The translations under genes and the position numbers were made by a program. Positions 8,961 through 18,399 of a DNA stretch of 58,058 nt are shown here, piece by piece. The notes under the pieces are model-generated. The model was not told where the DNA came from and did no database searches. It saw only the letters and a program-made list of their open reading frames with translations. Positions within the stretch are counted from its first letter, which is position 1, and each line of letters begins with the position of its first letter. Origin of the DNA: an uncultured Clostridia bacterium. Lineage in GTDB: Bacteria > Bacillota > Clostridia > TANB77 > CAG-508. The DNA is taken from the NCBI GenBank assembly GCA_944389475.1, contig CALXMM010000013.1, positions 1 through 58,058 on the forward strand, in the 5' to 3' direction.

Positions 8961-11900
8961 CTAAACCTTTAATACTTTTTTGTTTATTATATAAGCTCCG
9001 CCAGCTGCTATTGCTAATATTGCTAATGTTAATGCGATGTATAATACTGGTCCACCAGTTTTTACACCTATAATTACGTTTGCAGATGAATTTGTATCAT
9101 CATCTTGTGATTTTTGGTCTTCCAAACCTTGGTCATTGTATGTTTCTGTTATTTCTGCTTTGTTTGTTACAGTTCCTGTTCCATTTTCATCCATTTTCTT
9201 AGTTAATACTAATGTAACTGTTTTAGATTCTCCTGGATTTATTAATTCATTTTCTAGACCTGTACAAACTATAGTGTCTCCTGAAGCATACCAATCTGGG
9301 TTTTGTTCTGAACTAAATGATAATTCTTTTGGTAAATAGTCTACAATCTTCTTAGCATATCCAGCTACATTTCCATTGTTTGTAATTGTCATAGTATATT
9401 GTATTACTAAATTTGTGCTATCTATACGTTTTCCATCTACTTCTATTTTTCCTAATTTCTTATTGTCATAAGATACTGATTTTGTTGTCTTTCCATCTGC
9501 CATTTGAATTTGCGTTAATGTTTTGTTAAGTGATAAATCGAATATTCCCTTTGTTGTTAAACCTAAGTCTATGTTCTTCATACTAGAATCTGCTATATTT
9601 AAGCTATCTGTAATTGCTGTTCCATTATTTTCTGTTGTGTTGATTGCATCAGAATTTGCAGATTCATCAACTCCTTGTGTTCTATATTCTGTAATTGCAT
9701 ATTGATTATTATCGTATGTAAATTTAACTATATATTTTCCTGCAATTAAATCGCTTAAGATATATTCACCTTTATCATCTGTTGTAGCTTTTATTTCATC
9801 ACCATTAGAATTCTTTACAGCTTTTCCTGTTTCTGCATCTACTATACTTACTGGAATTCCAGAAAGTAATTGTTCATCTGCATCTTTTGCACCATTTCTG
9901 TTTGCATCAAACCATACTGTACCAGAAATTCTATATGTGTTTGCAGAATTATTATCTGTTTGTTCTCCATTATTTTCAATTATATTCTTAATTTCTGTTT
10001 TATAATCTTCAGCTCCATCTCCTGTAACTTCTACACCAACATTTGCATCCTCTTCTGCTTTAGAAGTATCAATCATTTTATTTGCCGCTGCTTTTACAAC
10101 AAATGTAAGTGTTTGACCTGCATCTAAGTCCATTGTAGTTGATGAAACTTTATTATCTAATAAGTATCCATCAAACATTTGCTTATCATTTAAATAATAT
10201 GCTGTATTTAAATATTTTAAGTTGTCAGGTATTGTTGCTGAAACTTTTACATTTTTAATTAATCCCGTACTTGAATTCTTTGCTGTTATTGTATAAGTAA
10301 TTACATCTCCTATTTGGATATAATCCTTTGTAATATCTGCACTTGTTGTTACATCTATTTTGTTGTTACCTGTTGAATGCATAATTACTGAACTCTTTTG
10401 TTCACTTGTATCTTTTCCTACAACTACAACTTGCATATTAATATCTTCTTGTTTTGTTGTTTTAACTTTTAATACATAGCTATAATCGGCTGCTGCATTT
10501 GCTTCGATATCTCCAACATTTAATGTAACTACTCTATCTTTTTCATCATAGTTAACACCATCTGTTGATGGGTTATCTCCACCATATTCTTGTCTTACAG
10601 CCTCTATATATTCTACATTGTCTGGTAATGTAATTGTAGCTTTAACATTATCTATTTTTTTGTCAGTTGCGTTAGAAATATTAATATAATATTCTATTTC
10701 ACTTCCTACACCTACATTATCCTGTGTTGGTGATAAGAATTGGATATAGAAACTAGCAACTGATGCTGTTGTTTCTGGTGTAGATACTTGTGCAGTCTTT
10801 TCTAAGTTATCTGCAGAAAGTACAAAATCTAATTTAAATGTTCCTGCAGCATTTGCTTTTACTTTTAATGATACATCTTTGCTTTCACCTTGTGCAAGAT
10901 TTCCTACTGAAAGTTCTACTGTTCTTAACTCTGGCTTTGGTTCGTATCTTCCTCCCATAGCCTCTTCTATATATTCTACAGAATCTACTATATCTGGTAA
11001 ATTAACTGTTACTTTAGCATTCTCTGCAGTTACCTCACCATCATTTTTAACTGTTACTTTATATTCTATAATATCTTGAGTTGAGACATCAGTTCCTGCA
11101 TTAGAAGTTATATTTGCTGTTAATTCTGGTCCTTTTCCTGTAGATACACCAACTGTTGGTGCTATTGTTTCTCTTGATATTGTTTGTGAATTTTCATCTT
11201 CATCATAATATACTGTATATGTACCAAATGCATTTTCATTATGTGGTAAATTCTCTGGTACTTGTGCTGTATATTGCATATCGAATGCTGTTGCCTGTGG
11301 CATTACATAATTATTAAATACTACTAAATATGATTTTATCTTTGATGTATCACCTATTGTTGTTGTCCATCCATTTGCTGAATTATTTATATCTGATGTT
11401 GCTTCTCCGTTTTCACTATAGTAAATTGTTGCTAAACTTGGATCTATTCCTGTAAGTGTTATTCCTGATGTTAAAACTGTATTTACTGTTGTTCCTAAAT
11501 CTGTTCCATCTGTCTTTTTATTTCCTTGGAATGGTATTCTACCTAAAACCTTAGGATTTTTAATATCCTTACCATAGTTATTTACAACTGAAGCTTTCAT
11601 TGTTATATTTTTAGCTGTTCCATTTATATCAATCTTTCCAGCTTGTTCTTTATTTGATAATGAAACTATTTCTGTATTATCGCTATTAAAGTTTGATACA
11701 CTACTTAGTAATACTACACCTTGTGGTGCATATATGTTCATTCCAACTGTTGCAATTCCATTATTTTCATATTGAATAGCCTTTTCATTTGTTACTTTTA
11801 ATGTAGCTACTCTATTTGTACTTGCTGCTGTTTTCTTTAATGTTATATCTGTATTAATAACGATATTTATACCTTTACTAATATCTGTAACAAATTCTGT

Positions 11901-13775
11901 TTGGTCTCCTTGCAAACTTATTCTAATTACTTTGTTACCCGCATTATCTGTTATTACATCATATGAACTTATTTTTATATTATCACTATATAATAAGTTG
12001 ATTACTTTTAAATCCAATGTTTCGATTTCGCTTGGTAATGTAATTTCGATTGTTGGATTTCTATATAAGTCACATGTATAATCATTTGATTTTAAGATTG
12101 CTTTTATTTCTACATTTTCATTTTTTGCTGTTGTTGTTAAATTTGTATTGTTAATATAAAGTTCTGCTTTTGTTGCTGTTTCTTTTAATGCTGTTGTTTC
12201 TGTTTTAGTTTCCATAGGTGTTTCTGTATCTTTACTTACTATGCTTCCAGAAACCTCAGTATCCATCCTTTGGATACTTGTTATTGTATCTCTATTTAAA
12301 GATGTTGTAGCTTTTACAGCTTTATTAATATTAATTGTTAATATTCCTTCTGTTATAGGTTTTGTTGTTTCTATTCTTAATGCTGAAACATCTTGACCAT
12401 TAATTGAAATTAACATATTTCCATTTTCATCAGTTTCTGTATTTTTATCTATTCCAGCTACTTTATTTCCATTTTGGTCATATATTTGGATGTTTCCATT
12501 TTGTCCTAAAATTCTATCAAATACAGCCTTACTAATTGATACTGATTTGTAATAAATGTTGTTTTCAGCAGAAATGATTGATTCATTTGCTGTAACAAAA
12601 TTTGCATTGCTTTCATTTAAAACTACTTTATCTACTGCATCTATGTATGCTATATTTGCTGATATTGTAGAAGAATATTCTGTTTCATATTTGTTGTTTG
12701 CATACATATATCCTTTATAAACTTCTGGTGTAGCTGAAACCTCTGTAGCTACTACACTACTTATAACATCTTTTAATGACACATTCTTTTGAACATTAGC
12801 TGTAACTTCTTCGTTCGTTACATATGTTCTAATGCTAGAATTTGCATTCAAAGTAATGTTACTTGGTGTAACTTTTTGATTATCATATATGTATGTTAAA
12901 TAGAATTTATCTTCTCCTACTTTCCAATTAACTAGATTATTATTTTCTTTATTTTCTAAATTTATTTCTACTATTCCGGTGTCTTTATTATAAGACCACA
13001 TATCTTTTGTAAACTCTATACCATTTGTAGCTGTTGTATCTGCAAATATTCTAACTTCATCTGGATTTTTATCTGCTAATTTTGGTACAGTAAGATTAAT
13101 TTTTGAAGATTCTACTGGAAGTGAATTTCCTTCTATGCTACTTGTTAACAATGTTTGCATATATACTTTTGTATCATATGCTCCATATTTAATTACATCT
13201 TCACTTAAAACTGCTTTTGGAGTAGCTTCCCAGTTTAATCTGACTTTAATATCAGATTTGATATTTCTCTCTTTTTCATTTTCATCATAATATGTTCCAG
13301 TTAAGTTTAATTCTGTTTCTCTAGAGAAATATGTTAAATCCATATTGTCGTTTCTTACGAAACTAACAGGTATTTCTATTTCAACTTCTTTTCCACTTTC
13401 TATTTGATTTAATGTAATTTGATTTTTATCATAATCAACTGACTTTACATCATCTGATGAAAAACTTTTTGAAATTGAAAAGTTTGGATTATCCAATGAA
13501 ATTGTTGCATTCTCTAGATATCCTGCATTTTTCGCACTAACCTTTACATATAGTTTTTGTTCCGCAGTAATTTCTGCATCCGTACTATGCTTATTTGTTC
13601 CATCTTGTTTGAAATATGCATCAAACTCAACATTCTTATTGTTTGATACAATTCCTTGTTTTTCTAATTCTTCATAGGCAGCATAAACAGAGTTTGTTAA
13701 CGTAGACACATAGGTCATGAGCATACAAACCGTTACAATCGCTGCTATTAATTTTATAACAACATCTTTTTTCAT
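8961..13775 (-). CDS. Giant DUF11/SdrD-B repeat surface protein
   Basis: About 1604 residues. I chose the ATG at 13775 (MKKDVVIKL) because AGGAGG sits 5 bases upstream; a longer frame to 13805 lacks a ribosome site and falls too near the promoter. Residues 5-32 are a hydrophobic export signal. A long N-terminal half of beta-rich, Thr/Asn-rich sequence is followed by several DUF11-type modules (about 890-1290), one SdrD-B module (about 1300-1410, SGTVWFDANRNG) and a final module opening FDLSLNKTLT. The C-terminus, from about residue 1571, reads KTGGPVLY followed by a transmembrane helix and a basic tail, without a classical LPXTG signal. It is the first gene of a two-gene operon with 5237-8944 and has a consensus promoter at 13817-13845. 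Likely a stalk-like adhesin or surface-layer component; no ligand can be assigned. Confidence 0.85.
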   Translation of the reverse strand: MKKDVVIKLIAAIVTVCMLMTYVSTLTNSVYAAYEELEKQGIVSNNKNVEFDAYFKQDGTNKHSTDAEITAEQKLYVKVSAKNAGYLENATISLDNPNFSISKSFSSDDVKSVDYDKNQITLNQIESGKEVEIEIPVSFVRNDNMDLTYFSRETELNLTGTYYDENEKERNIKSDIKVRLNWEATPKAVLSEDVIKYGAYDTKVYMQTLLTSSIEGNSLPVESSKINLTVPKLADKNPDEVRIFADTTATNGIEFTKDMWSYNKDTGIVEINLENKENNNLVNWKVGEDKFYLTYIYDNQKVTPSNITLNANSSIRTYVTNEEVTANVQKNVSLKDVISSVVATEVSATPEVYKGYMYANNKYETEYSSTISANIAYIDAVDKVVLNESNANFVTANESIISAENNIYYKSVSISKAVFDRILGQNGNIQIYDQNGNKVAGIDKNTETDENGNMLISINGQDVSALRIETTKPITEGILTININKAVKATTSLNRDTITSIQRMDTEVSGSIVSKDTETPMETKTETTALKETATKAELYINNTNLTTTAKNENVEIKAILKSNDYTCDLYRNPTIEITLPSEIETLDLKVINLLYSDNIKISSYDVITDNAGNKVIRISLQGDQTEFVTDISKGINIVINTDITLKKTAASTNRVATLKVTNEKAIQYENNGIATVGMNIYAPQGVVLLSSVSNFNSDNTEIVSLSNKEQAGKIDINGTAKNITMKASVVNNYGKDIKNPKVLGRIPFQGNKKTDGTDLGTTVNTVLTSGITLTGIDPSLATIYYSENGEATSDINNSANGWTTTIGDTSKIKSYLVVFNNYVMPQATAFDMQYTAQVPENLPHNENAFGTYTVYYDEDENSQTISRETIAPTVGVSTGKGPELTANITSNAGTDVSTQDIIEYKVTVKNDGEVTAENAKVTVNLPDIVDSVEYIEEAMGGRYEPKPELRTVELSVGNLAQGESKDVSLKVKANAAGTFKLDFVLSADNLEKTAQVSTPETTASVASFYIQFLSPTQDNVGVGSEIEYYINISNATDKKIDNVKATITLPDNVEYIEAVRQEYGGDNPSTDGVNYDEKDRVVTLNVGDIEANAAADYSYVLKVKTTKQEDINMQVVVVGKDTSEQKSSVIMHSTGNNKIDVTTSADITKDYIQIGDVITYTITAKNSSTGLIKNVKVSATIPDNLKYLNTAYYLNDKQMFDGYLLDNKVSSTTMDLDAGQTLTFVVKAAANKMIDTSKAEEDANVGVEVTGDGAEDYKTEIKNIIENNGEQTDNNSANTYRISGTVWFDANRNGAKDADEQLLSGIPVSIVDAETGKAVKNSNGDEIKATTDDKGEYILSDLIAGKYIVKFTYDNNQYAITEYRTQGVDESANSDAINTTENNGTAITDSLNIADSSMKNIDLGLTTKGIFDLSLNKTLTQIQMADGKTTKSVSYDNKKLGKIEVDGKRIDSTNLVIQYTMTITNNGNVAGYAKKIVDYLPKELSFSSEQNPDWYASGDTIVCTGLENELINPGESKTVTLVLTKKMDENGTGTVTNKAEITETYNDQGLEDQKSQDDDTNSSANVIIGVKTGGPVLYIALTLAILAIAAGGAYIINKKVLKV

Positions 13776-13816
13776 ATTATCCTCCTTAAAAAATAATAAT
13801 CCCATATATACTTTAT

Positions 13817-13845
13817 ATTATATACTCTTTTTCCTTATTTTTCAA
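13817..13845 (-). promoter_or_regulatory. Sigma-A type promoter of the two-gene surface-protein operon
   Basis: On the minus strand TTGAAA (-35) and TATAAT (-10) are separated by 17 bases, about 40 bases upstream of the chosen start at 13775. Confidence 0.75.
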
Positions 13846-13955
13846 TGTTTTTTTCATATTTATTGGCTTTTTATGTAAATTTCTTACTTAAATTTACAGC
13901 TTTTTTATTCAATATTTATACAATCCATTTTTTTACAATTAATTTTTTTAAAATA

Positions 13956-13984
13956 ATCACATTTTTATATTTTATTAATATAAT
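13956..13984 (+). promoter_or_regulatory. Possible promoter of the small plus-strand operon
   Basis: TATAAT at 13979-13984 has a weak -35 (ATCACA, four of six) at 17-base spacing, 40 bases before the 14024 start. The region is so AT-rich that chance matches are likely. Confidence 0.35.
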
Positions 13985-14023
13985 AATGTAACAAAATTAA
14001 TATATATATTTAGAGGTGATTTT

Positions 14024-14176
14024 ATGGATAATAATCTGGATATGGGTAAATTAATGAATATGTTATCTAATATAGATAAAAAAGATTTACAAAAGAGTAT
14101 GGAAATAGCTGATAAAATAATGAAATCGAATAATAAAGATGAAATTATTAATAAATTAAAAAATAATTTAAAATAA
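14024..14176 (+). CDS. Small protein of 50 residues, unknown function
   Basis: The frame runs from ATG 14024 to TAA 14176 and starts MDNNLDMGKLMNMLSNIDKK. An AGAGGTGA ribosome binding site lies 5 bases upstream. The predicted peptide is hydrophilic, Lys/Asn/Met-rich and probably helical, with no membrane segment. It is 13 bases ahead of the 14190 gene, which has its own GGAGG, so it appears to be the first gene of a three-gene plus-strand operon. I do not recognise the family. Being co-directional, properly spaced and preceded by a ribosome site argues for a real gene. Confidence 0.65.
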   Translation: MDNNLDMGKLMNMLSNIDKKDLQKSMEIADKIMKSNNKDEIINKLKNNLK

Positions 14177-14189
14177 GCTGGAGGTTATT

Positions 14190-14606
14190 ATGAGTGATGA
14201 TTTATCAGATTTATTAAAAAATTTTTCTAATAGTAATATCGATATGAACAAAGTTAATGAAATTTTGAATAGCCTTAGCTCTTCTGACAAGTCATCCTCT
14301 AGCAATAATTCTACTCAAAATACTTCTAGCAACTCCAAGAATAATACTTCTAGCAGTTCCAATACTAGTAATAATTCCAGCAATTCCAACAATAATATAG
14401 ACATAAATACTATGTTAAAGATTAAGGAAATAATGGATAAAATAAATTCTACACATGATGATAAACGTTCCCATCTATTAATGGCTTTAAAACCTTTTCT
14501 AAGAGAAAGTAGGCAAGTTAAATTGGACCAATATATGAAATTATTAGACATTGCTCCTTTGTTAGAAATGTTTAAAAACGATAATGGCGGTGATAAACAT
14601 GTATAA
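14190..14606 (+). CDS. Ser/Asn-linker protein of 138 residues, unknown (clostridial small-protein cluster)
   Basis: The N-terminal 40 residues form short helices (MSDDLSDLLKNFSNSNID). Residues about 32-70 are a low-complexity Ser/Asn linker. The C-terminal 70 residues contain a conserved-looking helical block, with the motif HLLMALKPFLRESRQVKLDQY followed by LLDIAPLL. The ribosome site CTGGAGG precedes the start. The stop codon overlaps the next start. I recall similar LLxALKPxLxExRQ blocks in short clostridial proteins of unknown role, but I cannot name a family. The first two proteins of the operon share a helical, N/K-rich style, so they may interact (inference). Confidence 0.8.
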   Translation: MSDDLSDLLKNFSNSNIDMNKVNEILNSLSSSDKSSSSNNSTQNTSSNSKNNTSSSSNTSNNSSNSNNNIDINTMLKIKEIMDKINSTHDDKRSHLLMALKPFLRESRQVKLDQYMKLLDIAPLLEMFKNDNGGDKHV

Positions 14607-14853
14607 TTTTCCTCCTCCATATTCTAACTTTTATAAAGCCAATAAAAAGCCACATCCTATAAAACAACAGGAACTTCCAAATAAACATGATGAGACCAAA
14701 CATGAAGAGCAAAACACCAATTATATAAACATATTTGGAATTAAATTATATTCTGATGACTTAATAATACTTTTTGTTATTTTTATATTATATAATGAAA
14801 AAATTAAAGATTCAGGATTAATGATTTGTTTATTACTCCTTCTCCTAAGCTAA
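14599..14853 (+). CDS. Small membrane protein of 84 residues with C-terminal hydrophobic hairpin
   Basis: I chose the ATG at 14599 (MYNFPPPYSN), which overlaps the previous stop and has GGCGGTGA upstream, over the ATG at 14584. The first 50 residues are polar, His/Lys/Asn-rich and begin with a Pro/Tyr motif. Residues about 55-84 form a short hydrophobic hairpin (DDLIILFVIFILYNEKIKD, then LMICLLLLLLS) ending at the C-terminus. This DDLxxLxxIxxLxxE arrangement is familiar from small clostridial proteins often linked to sporulation, but that link is recall, not proof. The overlap implies translational coupling with the 138-residue protein. Confidence 0.75.
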   Translation: MYNFPPPYSNFYKANKKPHPIKQQELPNKHDETKHEEQNTNYINIFGIKLYSDDLIILFVIFILYNEKIKDSGLMICLLLLLLS

Positions 14854-14926
14854 ACTCCACATTATAACTTATTTAAAATTCTATTATATTCGCACTTTTA
14901 AGCCAAGTAAAAACTAAACTTATATT

Positions 14927-14963
14927 AAAAAAAGTATTTGATGGTTTAAAAAATACTTTTAAT
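14927..14963 (+). terminator. Weak possible terminator after the small plus-strand operon
   Basis: AAAAGTATTT and AAATACTTTT flank a 10-base loop about 75 bases past the 14853 stop. The stem is AT-only and therefore uncertain. Confidence 0.35.
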
Positions 14964-15002
14964 CTTGAATTTGTAAACATTAAGCTTATATCCAAAAAAA
15001 GC

Positions 15003-15037
15003 AAAAGGAATGTACATATTTTAGTACATTCCTTTTT
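15003..15037 (-). terminator. Terminator of the cell-shape operon
   Basis: AAAAGGAATGTAC pairs with GTACATTCCTTTT around an 8-base loop, 6 bases beyond the minC stop. It could also stop transcription coming from the plus-strand operon at 14 kb. Confidence 0.9.
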
Positions 15038-15042
15038 ACATT

Positions 15043-15663
15043 TTATTCTAAAATTATTTCTTTTCCCTTTTCATCAACATATGCATATGTATATGCCACA
15101 TTATATGCTTCATCATCTTTTTCTATTTCTTTTATAATATTTGCAATTCTTAATTGATGTGTATCTATTCTATATGCTGCAATTATTGCTTGTTTATTTC
15201 CTTTAGCACCAGCATGCGCAAGTCCTCTTAATTTTCCTACTACAATTACATTATCTCCCGCAATAACTTCTGCACCATCATTAACATCACCTAAAATTAT
15301 TAGAGTTCCCTCAAATTCTATTCTTTGTCCAGATCTTAAAGAACCTCTGTGTATTTTAGCCTCTGAAATGCCAACATCTTTATTATATGTTCTTCGAATT
15401 TCATTTAGCCCTAGAGCTTTAGGTGTATCAAATTCCACTTCTACATTTATGCTTTTCTTTATTAAGTCTTGGATTTCATTTAATTCTTTATTTTTTAAAA
15501 TTCTTCCTGTTACAAAAATTGGTGTTTTCTCTTGTTGATACAATTTTTTTAATTCAGGCAATTTCTTCTTTAAGCTTTTTATAGTATCTTCTTGTGTTGC
15601 TTTTTCGCTTAGTTTCATTACTATTAGATCTTTTTTTAAATTTATAGTAACATACTGTGCCAT
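15043..15663 (-). CDS. minC: Septum site-determining protein MinC
   Basis: 206 residues. MinC inhibits FtsZ polymerisation away from mid-cell, normally with MinD. The N-terminal domain (about 1-95) is the variable FtsZ-interacting half. The C-terminal beta-helix (about 100-185) carries the diagnostic block HRGSLRSGQ, GTLIILGDVNDGAEV, GDNVIVVGKLRGLAHAGAKGN. It is the last gene of the DUF4321-radC-mreBCD-PBP2 operon, the usual clostridial neighbourhood, but minD does not follow: a terminator comes 6 bases after the stop. The family call is firm. Confidence 0.95.
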   Translation of the reverse strand: MAQYVTINLKKDLIVMKLSEKATQEDTIKSLKKKLPELKKLYQQEKTPIFVTGRILKNKELNEIQDLIKKSINVEVEFDTPKALGLNEIRRTYNKDVGISEAKIHRGSLRSGQRIEFEGTLIILGDVNDGAEVIAGDNVIVVGKLRGLAHAGAKGNKQAIIAAYRIDTHQLRIANIIKEIEKDDEAYNVAYTYAYVDEKGKEIILE

Positions 15664-15734
15664 ATTTAACTTCCTTTCCTAAGTAACTAAAACTTTTACA
15701 AATACATTAAGAGAATTTCTTGTTACTTATTGGT

Positions 15735-17825
15735 TTATCTATATGTCTCTACATAAGGTGCTTGTGTCATATCTTCTTGAACTTGAGTAGTATTCATTCC
15801 AAAATATTGCTCCATTATATTTCTAACAGTTTCTCCTGTATACCAACCATGTCCACCATTTTCTACAAATACTACAACTGCAATTTCCGGGTCATCAAAT
15901 GGTGCAAATCCTGCAAACCAAGCATTAGTTTTACCATTACCTGCACCTTGTTGTGTTTCTGCAGAACCTGTCTTTCCTCCAACTTCTATTGGGAAATTTT
16001 TAAATACACTGTATGCTGTACCAGATTCATCTGATGTAACAGAACGCATACCTTCTTTAACAACATCTATACTTGTTTGTGAAATTGTTAAATCCTCTGA
16101 AGTATCATCAGTTATTCCTAATTTTTCTTTAATTGTTTTTTCTACTTCATCTCTTGGTACTTCTGTTCCATCTGCTTTAATTACAGACTCAACAATTGTA
16201 GGATTTACTTTATGACCTCCATTAGCTACCATACTTATATATTTAGCCATTTGTAATGGTGTAAAAGCATTATAACTTTGTCCAATAACAGCTGACATCA
16301 TATCTCCTGGATACCACTCAACATTATTCTTTTTAGCTGCTTCTCTAGAAGCAACTGTTCCAGACACCTCACTAGGTAGTTCCACTCCTGTCTTAACTCC
16401 AAGTCCAAAATATCTAGCATATTTTGCAAGAGTATCTATATCCATTCTGCTACCAATGGTGTAGAAGAAGAAGTTACAAGATTTCTCTATTGCTCCTGTT
16501 ATGTTAAGCCAACCATGTCCACCTTTTAACCAACAATGCCAACTACTGTTATATTTGTAAAATGTTCCCGTATCACGTATTTTCTCTGTAGTATTTACAA
16601 CTCCTGTCTCCAATCCTGCAATTGCTGTTACCATTTTAAATATAGAACCCGGTGCATAAGCGGATTGAATTGTTTTATTCATTAAAGGCAAATCCGGATT
16701 ATTATTATATTCATTCCATTTATCTGTTGATATTGTACCAACAAAATCTTGTGGATTATATGTTGGATAACTTGCCATTGCTAATATTTTTCCTGTTTTT
16801 ACTTCCATAACTACTGCTGCACCAGAATTTGTAGCATATCTTTGTGAATATCCACCACTATTTATCTTATTTATTGTATCTGCTAATGCTTGTTCCGTAA
16901 CCTTTTGAAGATTTAAATCTATTGTTAAAACAACATCATCACCTTTAACAGCTTCCTGTGTTGCATATTCCTCTTGTACAGTTCCATCAACACTCATATC
17001 TAGTTGTTTAACACCATCCGTACCTTTTAAATATTCCTCGAATGCTGATTCTATACCATTCTTTCCAATTATATCATCTTGGTCATATGTATCTTTTCTA
17101 GTTTTTAATTCATCAGCAGTTATTCTACCAGTATATCCTACAATATGTGAAGCAGTTGTTCCTTGTGCATAATTTCTTACTGGTTCTACAACAACATTTA
17201 TTCCTGGGAATTCTGAAGCCTTTTCATTAAATATTAATGCTGTTTGTCTTTTTATATTGTTAGAAATTTGCAATGGTTTTGTACTACTATAACCTTCTTC
17301 TTGAATCTCATACCTAATTGCCATTATTTTTCTAGCTTCATTAACATCTGTATTATCAATCTCATATTTTTCTTTCATTTTATTAAAACATTCTTCGGCT
17401 GATGCATTTTCATCTATTTTATTATCCTTCTTAAATTGTGCTACTTTCTCATCTGAAACATTAAAAGAAAATGGATTAATATTTATTATAAAATTATCAA
17501 CATATGAATCCCCATTCTGTTCCAATGTATTTATAACATTTAAAATAGTTTGATTTAAAGTTTTATCATCTATTTTAGTTTTATATAAATCCACACTAAA
17601 TCCCATTGTATTACCAACAATAGTATTTCCGGACTTATCCAAGATTGAGCCCCTATCTGCCTTAATTGTACTTTCACGTGTTAATCTTGTATTTGACTGT
17701 TCCCTATATTCGCTACCATGAACAATTTGTAGATTGAAAAGTTGTAACAATAAAATAATTCCTACTATATATATAATAGTTGTTATAAAATTAAATCTTA
17801 GTTTTACATTTGGTTTCTTACTCAA
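15735..17825 (-). CDS. mrdA: Penicillin-binding protein 2, elongation-specific transpeptidase
   Basis: 696 residues, starting at a TTG codon preceded by GGAAGTG. A single N-terminal membrane helix (about 12-32) is followed by the PBP dimerisation domain (RESTIKADRGSILDKSG) and the transpeptidase domain. The active-site serine motif is APGSIFKMVT (SxxK), then SCN in KSCNFFFYTIG (SxN), then GGKTGSAET (KTG). It cross-links peptidoglycan during lateral wall growth together with RodA and the MreBCD complex, which is encoded directly upstream. It lies 23 bases from mreD. No missing catalytic residues were seen. Confidence 0.95.
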   Translation of the reverse strand: MSKKPNVKLRFNFITTIIYIVGIILLLQLFNLQIVHGSEYREQSNTRLTRESTIKADRGSILDKSGNTIVGNTMGFSVDLYKTKIDDKTLNQTILNVINTLEQNGDSYVDNFIININPFSFNVSDEKVAQFKKDNKIDENASAEECFNKMKEKYEIDNTDVNEARKIMAIRYEIQEEGYSSTKPLQISNNIKRQTALIFNEKASEFPGINVVVEPVRNYAQGTTASHIVGYTGRITADELKTRKDTYDQDDIIGKNGIESAFEEYLKGTDGVKQLDMSVDGTVQEEYATQEAVKGDDVVLTIDLNLQKVTEQALADTINKINSGGYSQRYATNSGAAVVMEVKTGKILAMASYPTYNPQDFVGTISTDKWNEYNNNPDLPLMNKTIQSAYAPGSIFKMVTAIAGLETGVVNTTEKIRDTGTFYKYNSSWHCWLKGGHGWLNITGAIEKSCNFFFYTIGSRMDIDTLAKYARYFGLGVKTGVELPSEVSGTVASREAAKKNNVEWYPGDMMSAVIGQSYNAFTPLQMAKYISMVANGGHKVNPTIVESVIKADGTEVPRDEVEKTIKEKLGITDDTSEDLTISQTSIDVVKEGMRSVTSDESGTAYSVFKNFPIEVGGKTGSAETQQGAGNGKTNAWFAGFAPFDDPEIAVVVFVENGGHGWYTGETVRNIMEQYFGMNTTQVQEDMTQAPYVETYR

Positions 17826-17848
17826 TTAATCACTTCCAATCCTACATA

Positions 17849-18382
17849 TTAAAAATATCTAGTTAGTATTTTTGTTTCTTTGAAATTTTCTTCTAAGGCA
17901 TATCCACCTTTTTGAATAAGTGGATACAAAATTATTGTAATAAATATATTAAATACTGTTTCTATTGCTAGCTTTATTAAAAAATCTACTATCTCTAATG
18001 AATAAGAAAATATAATTGCATTAATTGCATAATTTAATATCTCATAAAGAAGTGTTAAAATAGTTACCATTAATATTATTGTTATTTTACTATCTTTAGA
18101 AAAGTTTTTGTCTAATAAAGCTGCTATAAATCCTACTATTCCCAACGTAATAGCAGTAACCCCTATTTTTTTACTAACAAATATATCTAGGAGTAATCCA
18201 ATTATTACCCCAACAGATATTCCCATATATTTTCCTGCAAACAAACCTACTACCAAAACAAGAATTACAAATAAATTTGGCATTACCCCCGAAATATTAA
18301 ACCAAGTAAAGAAATTCACTTGCAAGAAATAAATTATAAGGAAAGTCACAAAAATTAATATAATTGATATTACTTTTTTCAT
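17849..18382 (-). CDS. mreD: Rod shape-determining protein MreD
   Basis: 177 residues with about five or six hydrophobic helices over almost the whole length and a short basic tail. MreD is the integral membrane partner of MreC in the elongasome. Primary sequence is poorly conserved in this family, so the call rests on size, topology and position between mreC (17 bases upstream) and the PBP2 gene (23 bases downstream). Confidence 0.9.
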   Translation of the reverse strand: MKKVISIILIFVTFLIIYFLQVNFFTWFNISGVMPNLFVILVLVVGLFAGKYMGISVGVIIGLLLDIFVSKKIGVTAITLGIVGFIAALLDKNFSKDSKITIILMVTILTLLYEILNYAINAIIFSYSLEIVDFLIKLAIETVFNIFITIILYPLIQKGGYALEENFKETKILTRYF

Positions 18383-18399
18383 TATGTGCTCCCCTTTCT

